From Rhypophila decipiens (Eukaryota > Ascomycota > Sordariomycetes > Sordariales > Naviculisporaceae), in contig MU858048.1 of the NCBI GenBank assembly GCA_033297075.1, forward strand, positions 742,514 to 806,513: 64,000 nucleotides of DNA. The letters are read 5' to 3'. The notes beneath the pieces are model-generated. The model saw nothing but the letters and a program-made list of their open reading frames with translations. It made no database searches and was not told the origin of the DNA. The translations under genes and the position numbers were made by a program. Positions 1-10,381 of the stretch are shown piece by piece. Every line of letters starts with the position of its first letter. Within the stretch, counting starts at the first letter, position 1.

Positions 1-3000
1 GAGGCTCAAATCTATGACAACAATTGGCCAATTCACCATACGCATTATGTGCATGAGGCGTAACCTGGACCAATAGGTTGCCTGGCTGAAAAGTCGTCTG
101 AATAATCGACCCTCACAGCCCCCAATACCCCATGACGAAAGATCAAGCTTTCTCTCTGTTTTGTCCATCGATAGGTATCAATAACCTAAATCGGAGGAGA
201 TTGCTCAGCTATCTCGCACATGCACTCTGTGTGCTGGATCTTGGCGCGCGTGGAAGAGTAGCAAGGCATGCTCAAAGTGAATTGCATGACAATATTCTCC
301 AGATGATGAACCCGGAGCATGGGAGCTAATTCGGGCTTTTAAATAGGTGCCTAAGGTACCTTATTCATTTGTATTTGGGGGCGCTTCGGAGCAGGACCCG
401 CGGGCGTGGAGTTGAGTCCCGCAAGTCCTTTTGGAACTCAAGGTCCCAGATGCAGGAGGTCATCACCAGGATGGGTTAGGTTCGGTTAAGAGTCTCATCA
501 GACCTCCTTGCCCAGCAACCCTGTAGGGCATCCGGGAGAGATACATGTTGCCAACTTCTCGCTGGAGCCGATAGAATGACGGGGTATTCTATGAGTGTCG
601 GTCGAACAGGCTCTATCATGCTGTACGACGAAACAGAGACTTCCGAATGAGGAATGAAAATGGTCTGATTTAGCAGCCCGCTGTATTGGCAGACCAGAGA
701 GGGCTCGGATGTAAAACTAGGCGACGTGACTTGTTGACGTTGGGAGTTGCCCGGCTTGAATGCGAGCGGCCCCTGGCCCACCCTTTTTGTGCGTACGTAG
801 CTCATGTACAGACAAGACGGCTGCTACCCCGATGGATGTGCATGTGCTCTGGTAGCTGTCAGATCCCGTATGTGCGGTGTAGAGATGCAGTCGATCAAGC
901 AAACCATAGGGCTACCAAGGACCCTGCAACGGTGGATTTTTGGGTGGCACAGCAGATGATCCGAAGCGTGTGCCTGGCCGGCGGGTCGCCGTGAATTCTC
1001 CTATGGGAGGGTTGTAGTAAGTGTATTGTGGCTCTGAAGGATGAACAAAACGCGGGGAGATACTTCTGCAAGGCCCTTTTGGGCTTGGATATGACAAGGC
1101 CTCGAGGTATACGGATACGCTGAGTAACTCGTGCATAGTTCCCTACGCCAACAAGTCTAGTTTTATCGCCGTGTTGCAACTTTGCCTGAGGATGCTTCCG
1201 TGTCCTTTCCAGAAGCATCTGGCTTCTGAGCATCACTTGCGCCACTCAACACGCCCAGCCCTATATGCATATGCGTGTCGAGCAGCCTCCCGGCTCGCGT
1301 GTGATGCCAGCCCTGTATGCCTATACGATGTCGACATGATGGTATCGACGGGTGACAACAGCTATGGCTGTGAGTGGAAGCGCTGCAATCTTGGAAGGAC
1401 TGCTCTTGACGTAAAAACTGCGTATATCTGCGCAGTAGTACGATGTGTCAGTTTCACGTAAGCTCTGACAAACAGTGAACAGAATGTCGTGGCAAGAGGT
1501 GCGACCAGGGGCTATGCCAAAACATTTGCAGTGAAGGCCACTTGGTGGTCTGGCTAAGAGGAACCGATGTATCAAAGGCGCTTAAATCTCTTTGGTGCCC
1601 CTTGATGTATAGTTACTGGCCGGTGAGAGACAGAGGGTTAGTGAGCCGAAAGGTGAGATAGGTGACGGGAAGGTGTGGGTGGATCACGGCTCTGGGACCA
1701 AGCTATGGAGAAGGAGTCTGCACTACCGATACACTTACTGGCACCATGCAGAAACTTGCCTATGCGATCTCAGAATGGAAAACTGATCTCTCTCGGCATG
1801 CGGAGCCACCGGGAGGACTCCTCCATTGCAGTAACTCGTGCTATCGTGACAGGCGCCGTGTTCGCTGACCTGCATCCAAGATCGGCGGTTTCGCTAAACA
1901 GGAGACCGAATTTTGCACCGTGGTTTGGCTACCGCCAGCATTGAACAAGAATCAGTCATGGGAGAATGATGAAGGGAAAGAAAAGGCGGAGATTGAATGA
2001 ATGATGAATTGATCAGTCAGCCCAATTCATGTTTGCCAAGGGAGGGAAGGAGCACCCAACTGGCTGGATAAGGCATAGCGATAGGTCTGTCTTACAAATT
2101 CACTCCAAGACCTGATGTACTGAACTGCCGAGTCCCGGCCAAGATGCGAACCTCGTGCAGATGTAATTCAATTCCCTTGAGGTCGGTCTTGACCCGCCAT
2201 CTCCGGCCAGTTTTGAACCTGTCGGTTGTGTGACCCGACACAGGCAAGCCCCTTTACCTTTTACCAGGTACCCACAGAAGACATGGCAACCTCACCCTTT
2301 GTTTGGGGGTGTCACGGAAAGACCCAAGTGCGACCTACTCAGCCCTACAGCCAAGCGAATCTGCACTGTGGATCTCACTAACAACTTGGGGATCCATGGA
2401 CATGGGACATGAACAACCCTACGGAAGGTACAACAAAACACAGCCCGGACTTTTTATCATTTCGGCGTCTTCTCCCGTTCAAGACTAGTAACATGCCTTC
2501 TCTAACCGCCTTGCTGGATTGATGAAGGGCAACTCAACTAAAAGAAAGGAAAAGCAAAACCTCCAAGAAAACCAAGCACAAAGTATACCCAGATTTCAGT
2601 ACGTACAGATATTGGAGGCTGTTCCGGGGCCAAAGTGGGGTTCAAATTTATCCCCGGCGCCGTATCGCCGTGCGACCACCTCTACGTATTTACCGTATGC
2701 CATCGTAATTAGACATCCTAATTTCCATGTTTCCAAACCTTCTTTTACTAGAGTTGTCACAGTCATGTATTCATCCCCTTCAAAGCAAGAAGGAGGAAGA
2801 AGCTTCGCTCTAACCGCACACAAGATTACTAGGAACGAGAAATTCGAGAATAGGAAGCCAAAAAAACACTGAACCTGTAGCAGGTAGACGTAACTTACAC
2901 GGCACCTCATCAAGGTCCTCCAAATACACTGGCTGCGCTAGGGAATTGGCCATTCAGCAGAGGGGAAACCAGGATCAGACCAATGCAAGAGATGGCCCTA

Positions 3001-3380
3001 TACGCACTTGGCACCGTTGAATCCGTCTTCATGTCTCAAACCCTGATACCGAGTACAGACAGGGCTTAGGGGGGGGCCTTGCAGGTCTTGCCCAACCTAC
3101 CATTCCGCCTGCTTCTATAATTGTTCCGATCAAGTGTGTGTATCAGTAACGGTCGTAGTGGTTTTGGGTACCTAATCAAGCTAGGCATATGTTTAGTCTT
3201 TCTGTTTGACGGACAAGACAGCTTTTCGGTGGCTTTGTCTGTCATCCACGCGGTTTTGGGGGCCCTGTGCTTGGATGACTGCATCTTGGGCTCGTTTGGA
3301 CATCCCGAGAGCGAGGACTGGCATGGCGATACTTGTTATTGTCACTTGCCCTGGATGCATTGGATCATGGTCCATCATTG
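1..3380. other. Intergenic, no supportable gene
   Basis: No reading frame here shows a recognisable family, a plausible exon chain or clear coding bias. The longest frames (about 2519-2872 on + and 2596-2913 on -) overlap each other on opposite strands, which points to chance openness. The last few hundred bases before 3380 are probably the upstream region of the small gene at 3581. Confidence 0.5.
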
Positions 3381-3382
3381 TC

Positions 3383-3580
3383 TATATAAACCTGTTGAAT
3401 TCCCCTCCAAAGTTGTCTGTTCTTCTTCTCATCATCATCAACATCAAAGCATCAATCATCAAGACAATCTACTCCTATTCTCAAACCCAACTCTCTCACA
3501 ACCAAGTAAACAACTACTTCTCCCACCACACTATCAACCATCACTCAAAACTTTCAAGCTCAACAAAACAAACATTCGCA
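3383..3580 (+). promoter_or_regulatory. TATA box and CT/CA-rich leader of the small repeat gene
   Basis: A good TATA box (TATATAAA, 3383-3390) is followed about 25-30 bases later by a long stretch of almost pure C, A and T (about 3410-3580). The start codon at 3581 sits in a good context (GCAATGGC). A TATA box plus a G-poor CT/CA leader is typical of strongly expressed genes in filamentous fungi. The transcription start is inferred, not seen. Confidence 0.65.
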
Positions 3581-3899
3581 ATGGCTGCCACTACTTCTTT
3601 CACCACCCGCTTCCCTGTCGCCTATGGCCGCTCCGGCTATAACAAGTGAGTCTCAAACAAAGACCCCAAAAAGCCCCTGAGGCCAAAGTAAACAAAGACT
3701 AACACAACACAACCAGGGATGGCAGCTCCGACGACGATGATGAGAACAAGTGTGTCAACTATGGTCGTTCCGGCTACAACAAGTAAGTCTCTTCTTCTTC
3801 TTCCTTGATTTTCCATCAAGCAATTCTAACAAAGCTTCATCAAAAAGGGATGACAAGGACGATGAGGAGGACAAGAAGATGATCAACCTCAGCAACTAA
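3581..3899 (+). CDS. Small acidic protein with two exon-encoded 22-residue modules
   Basis: The exons are 3581-3645, 3717-3782 and 3848-3899, giving 60 residues. The introns (71 and 65 nt) have GTGAGT/GTAAGT donors and CTAAC branch points. Each of the first two exons ends by encoding YGRSGYNK, at residues 15-22 and 37-44, so the module length is exactly 22. Both introns interrupt the same Lys codon position, and an Asp follows each repeat. The two octapeptide copies differ at three third-codon positions, all synonymous, which argues for selection on the peptide. Between and after the repeats lie Asp/Glu/Lys-rich runs, and the protein ends MINLSN. I see no signal peptide, membrane segment or dibasic KR cleavage site. 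I do not recognise the family. It could be a disordered, strongly expressed protein or, more speculatively, a peptide precursor. The gene model is well supported; the function is unknown. Confidence 0.75.
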
Positions 3900-5562
3900 G
3901 TCTTCAAACAAACTCAAAAACCAAGAAAAACCAACACATAACATTGTAACGACAACATTTTCCCCTTTCGATGGCAGTTGCAACCAACACTCTCGTCCTC
4001 CATCCAAGACCGAGCACACCAACATTTCAAGACAGAGACAACAGTCTTTGCAACTGCCAGTGTTTGATTATACTCTTTTTCTTCCCATCATAGATGATAT
4101 ACAGGCAACGATTTTCATACTTCTCATGTCTCCCTATCTCTCTTTCCTCCGATATACCACATAGAACAGGATGGGTGCATCTAGATAGGATAGGCGGATC
4201 ATGGGTCTTTTATTCACTCTCCTCATTACCAACTAATCACACTCATTTTTCATTCATTTTGTCTCTCTTCTTCCTAGAACTAGACTAGACTAGACTAGAC
4301 TATAGACACGGGGAAGGACTAGACGGGGAATCTAGAAACCGTCGCAAGACGGTAACAGACAGGGGCGAAATTATGGAAGGAGACATACTATAGGAGATAG
4401 AATAATGACAATCAGATTGACATCATATTACCATCTACAAGTACTCCAGAAAGTGCCATTTGCTTGGAACTTTCCAGATATGCATACATACACATTGAAC
4501 CTCGGTACCGGTCTGGTACACTACACTAGTAGCAGTAGAAGTGCCCAGAACACCCTGCATGTAACATCGCAGAGATTTACACACATATGTAATCTCTCCG
4601 TAACGTGCCGTATTTCCGTAACCCTAAAACCTCTAGTCTAGCAGCATTGGATTACCAACATTTCACGTAACACAGTGACTCCCTCATCAGTACAGAAACA
4701 CACCACCACCAGACCTTAAGCGACATCTCACACCGCAACCAACTTTACGGTGAGAAAGAAACAGAAAGATACTAATATAATATGACTAATTAAAAAGATT
4801 ATAAATCATATTTCCCAGCATATGCGGACAGGTATGTGTGCATGCATTTGAGGTTGGTACCTGTTAAGCTAGGTCTGGAGCTCATGTCGGAAGGTGAGGT
4901 GTACTGTACAAGCTGAGGTTTGTCAGGATTCACGTAAGGAGCCAAGGACACCAGCACGCCGGCGTTTGTCAGAATTGACACAAGCGGCCAAGAAACGACT
5001 ACCGTGCTGGGATAGTTAGACCCAAGTACCTTGCCTTAGCTTCCCATCCACCTCTTTCATGTTCGTTCGCCAGGTCAAGGAGAAGGATCTCGATTTCTCA
5101 ATCTCAAAAATGCGAGATAGATACGATTGATTACCTATACGGACATACGGAGTACATATGTAAAAACAAATATCGTCAAGTGTTCCAACTACGGAAATAC
5201 CATGCAGGAAATCCTAGGCCCGTGACGATCGTGTTGGGTATAGCTTGGTAGTCAGACGTCATAACAGTCAGCACGTTATTTAAAAGACCCCGAAATCTGG
5301 TACTAATTACAAGGAGAAGGCAGTGGGTTTTGTTTCTTCTTTCTGTCTAGAACAATTGCTTGCTGATGTAAGTTTCTCTAGAAATAATGTACACTGGTCT
5401 CGAAAGTTCCCCGATGTGAGATGTGAGACACAGAAACATAGACCAAGTGATCAAAGGCACCAGTGTTGTATTCGGTTTGTCGGCCCTTTTCTTCATATTA
5501 CATCTTTTCTTTTGTCTGTCTCAGAATAGTGGATGGGTTGACGTTATTTTTCTGTCGCCTAA
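3900..5562. other. Intergenic between the small gene and MSS1
   Basis: This stretch holds the presumed 3' ends of two converging genes. I see no coding frame of quality. It contains a short pentanucleotide run at 4281-4300 and one copy of the 9-mer TACGGAGTA at 5146-5154. Confidence 0.5.
4281..4300. repeat. (TAGAC)4 pentanucleotide microsatellite
   Basis: Four perfect TAGAC units stand next to partial copies on both sides, in non-coding sequence. Confidence 0.9.
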
Positions 5563-7726
5563 TCATTTACCCACGCAAAATCTAGATCGGTCGATTAAGA
5601 CGAGTTGTTTCCAAGTCAGCAAAGCGAATTGACGATGGGACAAAAAGACACCAATAGGAGGTAGAAATATTGAAGGGGGCCGCAAATATTCACAAGGCAG
5701 AAAGAAGAGGGATATGACGAAAAGAAGGAAAAGCAAAACTCACTTCTCGAATATAACACCGAGGACGTCCTCGACGTCGCCGCCTTCTCCTCGTCCCGTG
5801 ATGGCTGCCAGCCGAATCGCAGCGAGCCGCAAGTGTTCTGCAGCCAAGACGATATCAGGCTCGTCTCCAGGCCATTGGGAGGCGGGATCGTCGGCGGCGC
5901 TCACGGAACCTGTCGTGTTACTACCTTGATCAAGTTGCTGCTGCTGCGCCGTGGCCCGGGCTTCTTCCATGAAATCTTCGAGATGCTGTCGGCATTCGAG
6001 AAGCAGCTGGTTCTGTCTCTCGGTTACACCCAGCAGGTGCTGCATGTTGCTAGGCAGCGAGGTCAACGAGGCGAATGATTGGACCAAGGTTTCAGTGAGC
6101 AGGTGTACGCCCCCTGCATCGTCTGTCAGCCCTACAGCATCACCGTCATTGGCCATCTCGGCAGCCCTGCAGGACAGTGTGAGCACCTGGGCGGCCACAT
6201 GGAGATTTGGTACGTTGGCCAAAACAGACGACTTGAAATCTTTTACTAGGCGTGCAAAAACTTGCGGCGTTACAGAGTCGCTTTTGTTGATGGCGACGAG
6301 ACACTGTGGTGCACCTGCCGCTAGTCTCAGTGTCTCCATGTCGTAGTTGATGTAATGACTGTGCTGACGACTTTGCTGCTGGACTTCCTGCCCCGATTGG
6401 GTCGTGCTTTCGCTTGCGCTTCCGAGTTGAGTCGCTGGTTCGACTGAAGCCAGCACAATGATTACATCAGAATCCAGGGCCTTCTTCCGCGCACGTCGAA
6501 TGCCCTCTTGCTCAATGGCGCTGATCACGGGTTGCCCTTTAGGCCCGGATTCCCCGGATGACTCAGAAGAACTGGCCGATCCCGTCCTGATACCGGCTGT
6601 ATCCGCGAAGGAGCAGAGGTATCCTCGAATATCGAGACTGGCCTCGACAATATCACGCGTCGTCCCTGCTTCCGCCGAGACAATAGAGGCCTCTCTCCCG
6701 ACGATCAGGTTCATCAGAGAACTCTTGCCGACGTTGGGCGGTCCCAAAAGGGCGATGCGAATGCCGTTACGTAGCAGCTCACTACGCTGACTTCCCATCT
6801 CATGCAGCCGGATGGAACCAAGGATTCCCTCCACCAGGGTGGCGACATTGCTGAGGAGCTCGGTGGGGGACTCGTCAAAATGCTGGTCCTCTGAGAAGTC
6901 GATGAGGGCCTCGATCTCGCCACGGGCGAGCAAGAGCTGCTCGCGCCAGGACTCATATGTCTTTCCAAGAATGCCAGAATTGCCCCTGACGGCTGCACGG
7001 CGCTGCTGCTCCGTTTCAGCTGCGAGTGTGTCTCCCAGGGCCTCGACCTGGGCTAGATCCAGGCGATCGTTGAAAAAGGCCCGTTTTGTGAACTCGCCCG
7101 GCTCTGCGTACCGGATGCTGCTGGCTTCATGGGACGTGCACTTGCGGATCGCGCTGAGAACTGCCTTGACAGTTGCAGAACCTCCATGAACGTGGAACTC
7201 GAGGACATCCTCTCCAGTCACGGTTTTAGGCCCTGGGAAGTATAGAACCAAGGCGTCGGTGTCGATAATGTTCCCGCCGTTTTCGGGTGCCCGGCCCGGC
7301 TCGGTCAGGGTCCTCACCCCAGCATACCTGGGCTTCGGCAGCGGCTTTGTGGGACACAGTCCTCGGTAGACCTTTGTTTGTGACAGTTGTTAGTAATGAT
7401 AGATAGAAAATTCAAGCTATTGGCGATATTGGGGATGGAGGATTCACATCAGTACAACCAGGCCCAGAAACTCGGATCACGGCGATGCCTGCCTTTCCTG
7501 CAGCTGATGAAAGAGCGTAGATGGTATCATTGTCTGAGGAGGTACCCAAGCTGGAGGATGTGTGAAAATAAGAGCAAGACACGTGAGTATGAAGTTTGTT
7601 CTTCACATCGCTCGACCGAGCATGAGGAACTGAGATTAGACATGGCCGGCTTTGCCTGATGAGACAAAAGACTGGAGAAATTCGAGATGGATGGATCGCC
7701 GCTCGTCCTAGCGCATATCGGAACAT
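5563..7726 (-). CDS. MSS1: Mitochondrial tRNA modification GTPase MSS1 (MnmE/GTPBP3 family)
   Basis: The exons on the minus strand are 7726-7448, 7371-5744 and 5581-5563, giving 641 residues. The product is the GTPase partner of MTO1/MnmG that installs the 5-carboxymethylaminomethyl group on U34 of mitochondrial tRNAs. Residues 1 to about 55 are Arg/Ser-rich and lack acidic runs, as expected for a mitochondrial presequence. The TrmE N-terminal domain follows (TIYALSSAAGKAGIAVIRVS, then FHVHGG). The inserted G domain has G1 GPPNVGKS at about 303-310, DTAG at about 350-353 and NKSD at about 455-458. Ser/Gln-rich insertions lie between G3 and G4. The invariant C-terminal FCxGK motif appears as FCVGK and is split off into a 19-nt last exon after a 162-nt intron. 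Without that exon the frame would stop right after FEK. MSS1 is divergent from MAK16. Confidence 0.95.
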
Positions 7727-8556
7727 TGACTTCTTATAAGATAAGCAAAAATTTCAGGTTTTGTGAGTCAATGTCACACGCGCAGCGACATTAGATAGAT
7801 ATGGGAGTTTGGTGAGTTGGGGTTTGATGGTAAGATGGGCATGTTGAGTGAGAGCTGTGTCAAAACACGCCAAGCCAATGGCAGTCATGTCCGCTAACAA
7901 AACTGCCTAGTGTGGTTAAGCCCATGAGCCGGTGTTCATCCCAGCGATATTTCACATACAAACCACGCGACTGCAATAACTCACTGGAAATTATTTGTTC
8001 TTTCAAGAGTACATATGAAAAATCCAGCAAACTCCAGATATATGGCGACTGTTGATTTGTGTATGTTAGTCGAGGAATACATCAAGTCCTGGCATCAGTA
8101 TGCGTTGTGAAGTATCCACAGCGAACTAGGTGTTTCCGAACAATCGACAATACTCGAGCCCTGTGACGCAAATTTCAGAGGACCCTCGACCATTTCATTG
8201 CCGGTATAATGCGTTGGAGAGATAAAGAATACCCGTCATGAAGAACCTTCATAATGCTCAAATAAAATTTCAATGACCTTTGATTATGTGTAAAAAGGCG
8301 TAGATAATATCTTTCCACACTCTTCTTTTCGGCGCAGTTACTGTTCAAGCCTTCAAGCATAACCCGTAAGGCTTATCTTCTCGAGCTAGGCCTTATCGCG
8401 CTTCCTGATTGGCCCCCACATTTATCAAAAGACCCACAAAAAAGTTCAACTGGTGAACTGGGTGGGTGTCTGAATTTTATCACCGCCATCATTGCCTTCG
8501 CGAACCTCTGCACGACACCACACGACTCCCCTACCCATCCGCCCACAACAGTCAAG
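7727..8556. promoter_or_regulatory. Divergent promoter region MSS1 / MAK16
   Basis: This 830-bp interval lies between the start codons of two outward-facing genes and must hold both promoters and 5' leaders. I cannot name specific binding sites, and no open frame here looks coding. Confidence 0.5.
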
Positions 8557-9734
8557 ATGAGCGGCACCAGCGACGAAATCGTCTGGCAGATTATTAACCG
8601 TTCGTAACCCGCAATCCACCCATCTCTCAGGCAAAAGTCATCAGCTAACCCGCAACAGAGCAGTTTTGCGCTTTCAAGCTCAAGTAGGTCCAATTGAGAG
8701 CACCGCGACTCAATTCCGCATCACGGCGAGCGTTCAGATGCTAACACACCAACAGGACCACGAAAGGCCAAAACTTCTGCAGAAATGAGTACTCCGTGAG
8801 CGGCCTCTGCAACCGGCAGAGCTGCCCTCTCGCCAACAGTCGCTATGCCACCGTCAGAACTTCGGCCAAGGGCACTATGTACCTCTACATCAAGACGGTA
8901 TGTTCCCTAGGATCCCCGGAGTTTACGCCAGCCGCATTCCTAACCTACTATCAACAATAGATCGAGAGATCGCACATGCCCTCAAAATGGTGGGAAAAGA
9001 TCAAGCTGTCACAAAACTACCAACAAGCGCTCAAGCAATTAGACGAACGCCTTCAATACTTTCCGAAATTCCTCCTCCACAAGTGCAAACAGCGTCTCAC
9101 TCGACTGGTACAGGTGGCGACCCGCATGCGCAAACTGGCTGCCGAAGAGATGAGGCTAGGCGAGAAGCTCGTTCCCAAGATGGCGCCCAAGATCAAGCAC
9201 CGCGAAGAGGCAAGAGAACGCAAGGCTTTGGTAGCGGCAAAGTTGGAGCGCGTCGTCGAGAGAGAGCTCCTCGAGCGATTACGACAGGGCGCCTACGGCG
9301 AACAACCGCTCAACTGTAACGCAACTGTCTGGAAGAAGGTACTCAATGCGCTTGAGAGAGAGGGCGAAGGCGTGAGGGATAAGGACATGCTCGAGGATGA
9401 GGAGGAGGAAGATGAGGAAGAAGAGGAGCTCGAGGACGAAGATGCCGAAAGTCTGGACGGGAATGTCGAATATGTCTCCGACTTTGACGAGAGCGACGAT
9501 GACCTCGAGGATATCGAAGATTGGTTGGGCAGCGATGACGACGGCGCTCAGGACGATGACGACAGTGATGACGATGATGATGACAGCGAAGAGGATGCAA
9601 CCAAGAAGAAGAAGAAGAAGAAGGCGGCAGGCGATAAGCGGAAGAGAGCAAAGAAGATCATAGGCAAGAAGAGGGTCAAGGAGGTTGAGGCTGAGACGCT
9701 TTCGCAGAAGAGGCAAAAGCTAGTTGCCTTCTAG
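8557..9734 (+). CDS. MAK16: Ribosome biogenesis protein MAK16
   Basis: The exons are 8557-8599, 8659-8683, 8756-8897 and 8961-9734, giving 327 residues. MAK16 is a nucleolar assembly factor of pre-60S ribosomes. The N-terminal family signature is complete once spliced: [18 protein letters not shown], then [27 protein letters not shown] and the [10 protein letters not shown] segment. The conserved Cys residues form the presumed metal-binding cluster. The C-terminal third is a long Asp/Glu run (about residues 220-300) followed by a Lys run and a basic tail suited to nuclear import. The first intron uses the unusual donor GTTCGT. It is chosen because it alone rebuilds the conserved NQQFC in frame, whereas the nearby GTAACC would shift the frame. 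The gene converges on ELP2. Confidence 0.95.
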
Positions 9735-10381
9735 TGTGTCAAGAGGGCATTTGTTTTTGGAACGACAGACGTGCTGCGGCCCGAAAATACGCATGCTAGG
9801 GTTAGTACAAGGGCATTTGCTTTGGGGACCATAGATGTGTGGAGGATCAAAAGGACCCGTCCTAGAGACAATTGTAAGGGATATAACGAGTCTTCCCTTT
9901 TGAAGCGCGTAGTACCCATTTACTACTTCTCTCAATGGCCCAAGTAAGATAAAAGGCATAACAGAGGATTCATTACGCCATTGACTCGGGTTTAAAATTC
10001 TCTGGCAAATATACATGAAATTCCTTGATCATCAGCAGAAAGGCCTTTGAAAGACTGACATCAGCGGTCAAGGACGCGTGAATGGATCACAAATACATCT
10101 ATGCGTTTTAGCGACTAAAGATACGCCCAGAAGAGAAATCCACAAGGCCTATACTGGTATTTTTAGGTATGTAGTTATTCAGTTCACATCTCATTTTCGA
10201 CCCAGTTGGCGGTATATCTGGTTTTCCACACTCCAGGTTCACCTCTAGGTACCGTATGTGATCGTCAAATCTGTAATTACAGCATGTGGACATGGCACCA
10301 TCTCCTTGTTCTTCTAGCATGTGTTATCCATCAAGGGCCTGGTCTCAAACGAGTCTCTCCCCCACAGGGCTAGATGATACA
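9735..10381. other. Convergent 3' intergenic region MAK16 / ELP2
   Basis: The 647 bp hold the 3' untranslated regions of two genes read toward each other. No further gene is visible. Confidence 0.5.

Noticed and set aside
2519..2913. Overlapping open frames of about 105-117 codons on both strands
   Set aside because: They are open on opposite strands over the same DNA, have no known domain, and no splice signals join them to other exons.
3121..3649. 147-173-codon + strand frames overlapping the start of the small repeat gene
   Set aside because: They run through the TATA box and the CT/CA leader. The spliced model from 3581 explains the repeats and the splice sites.
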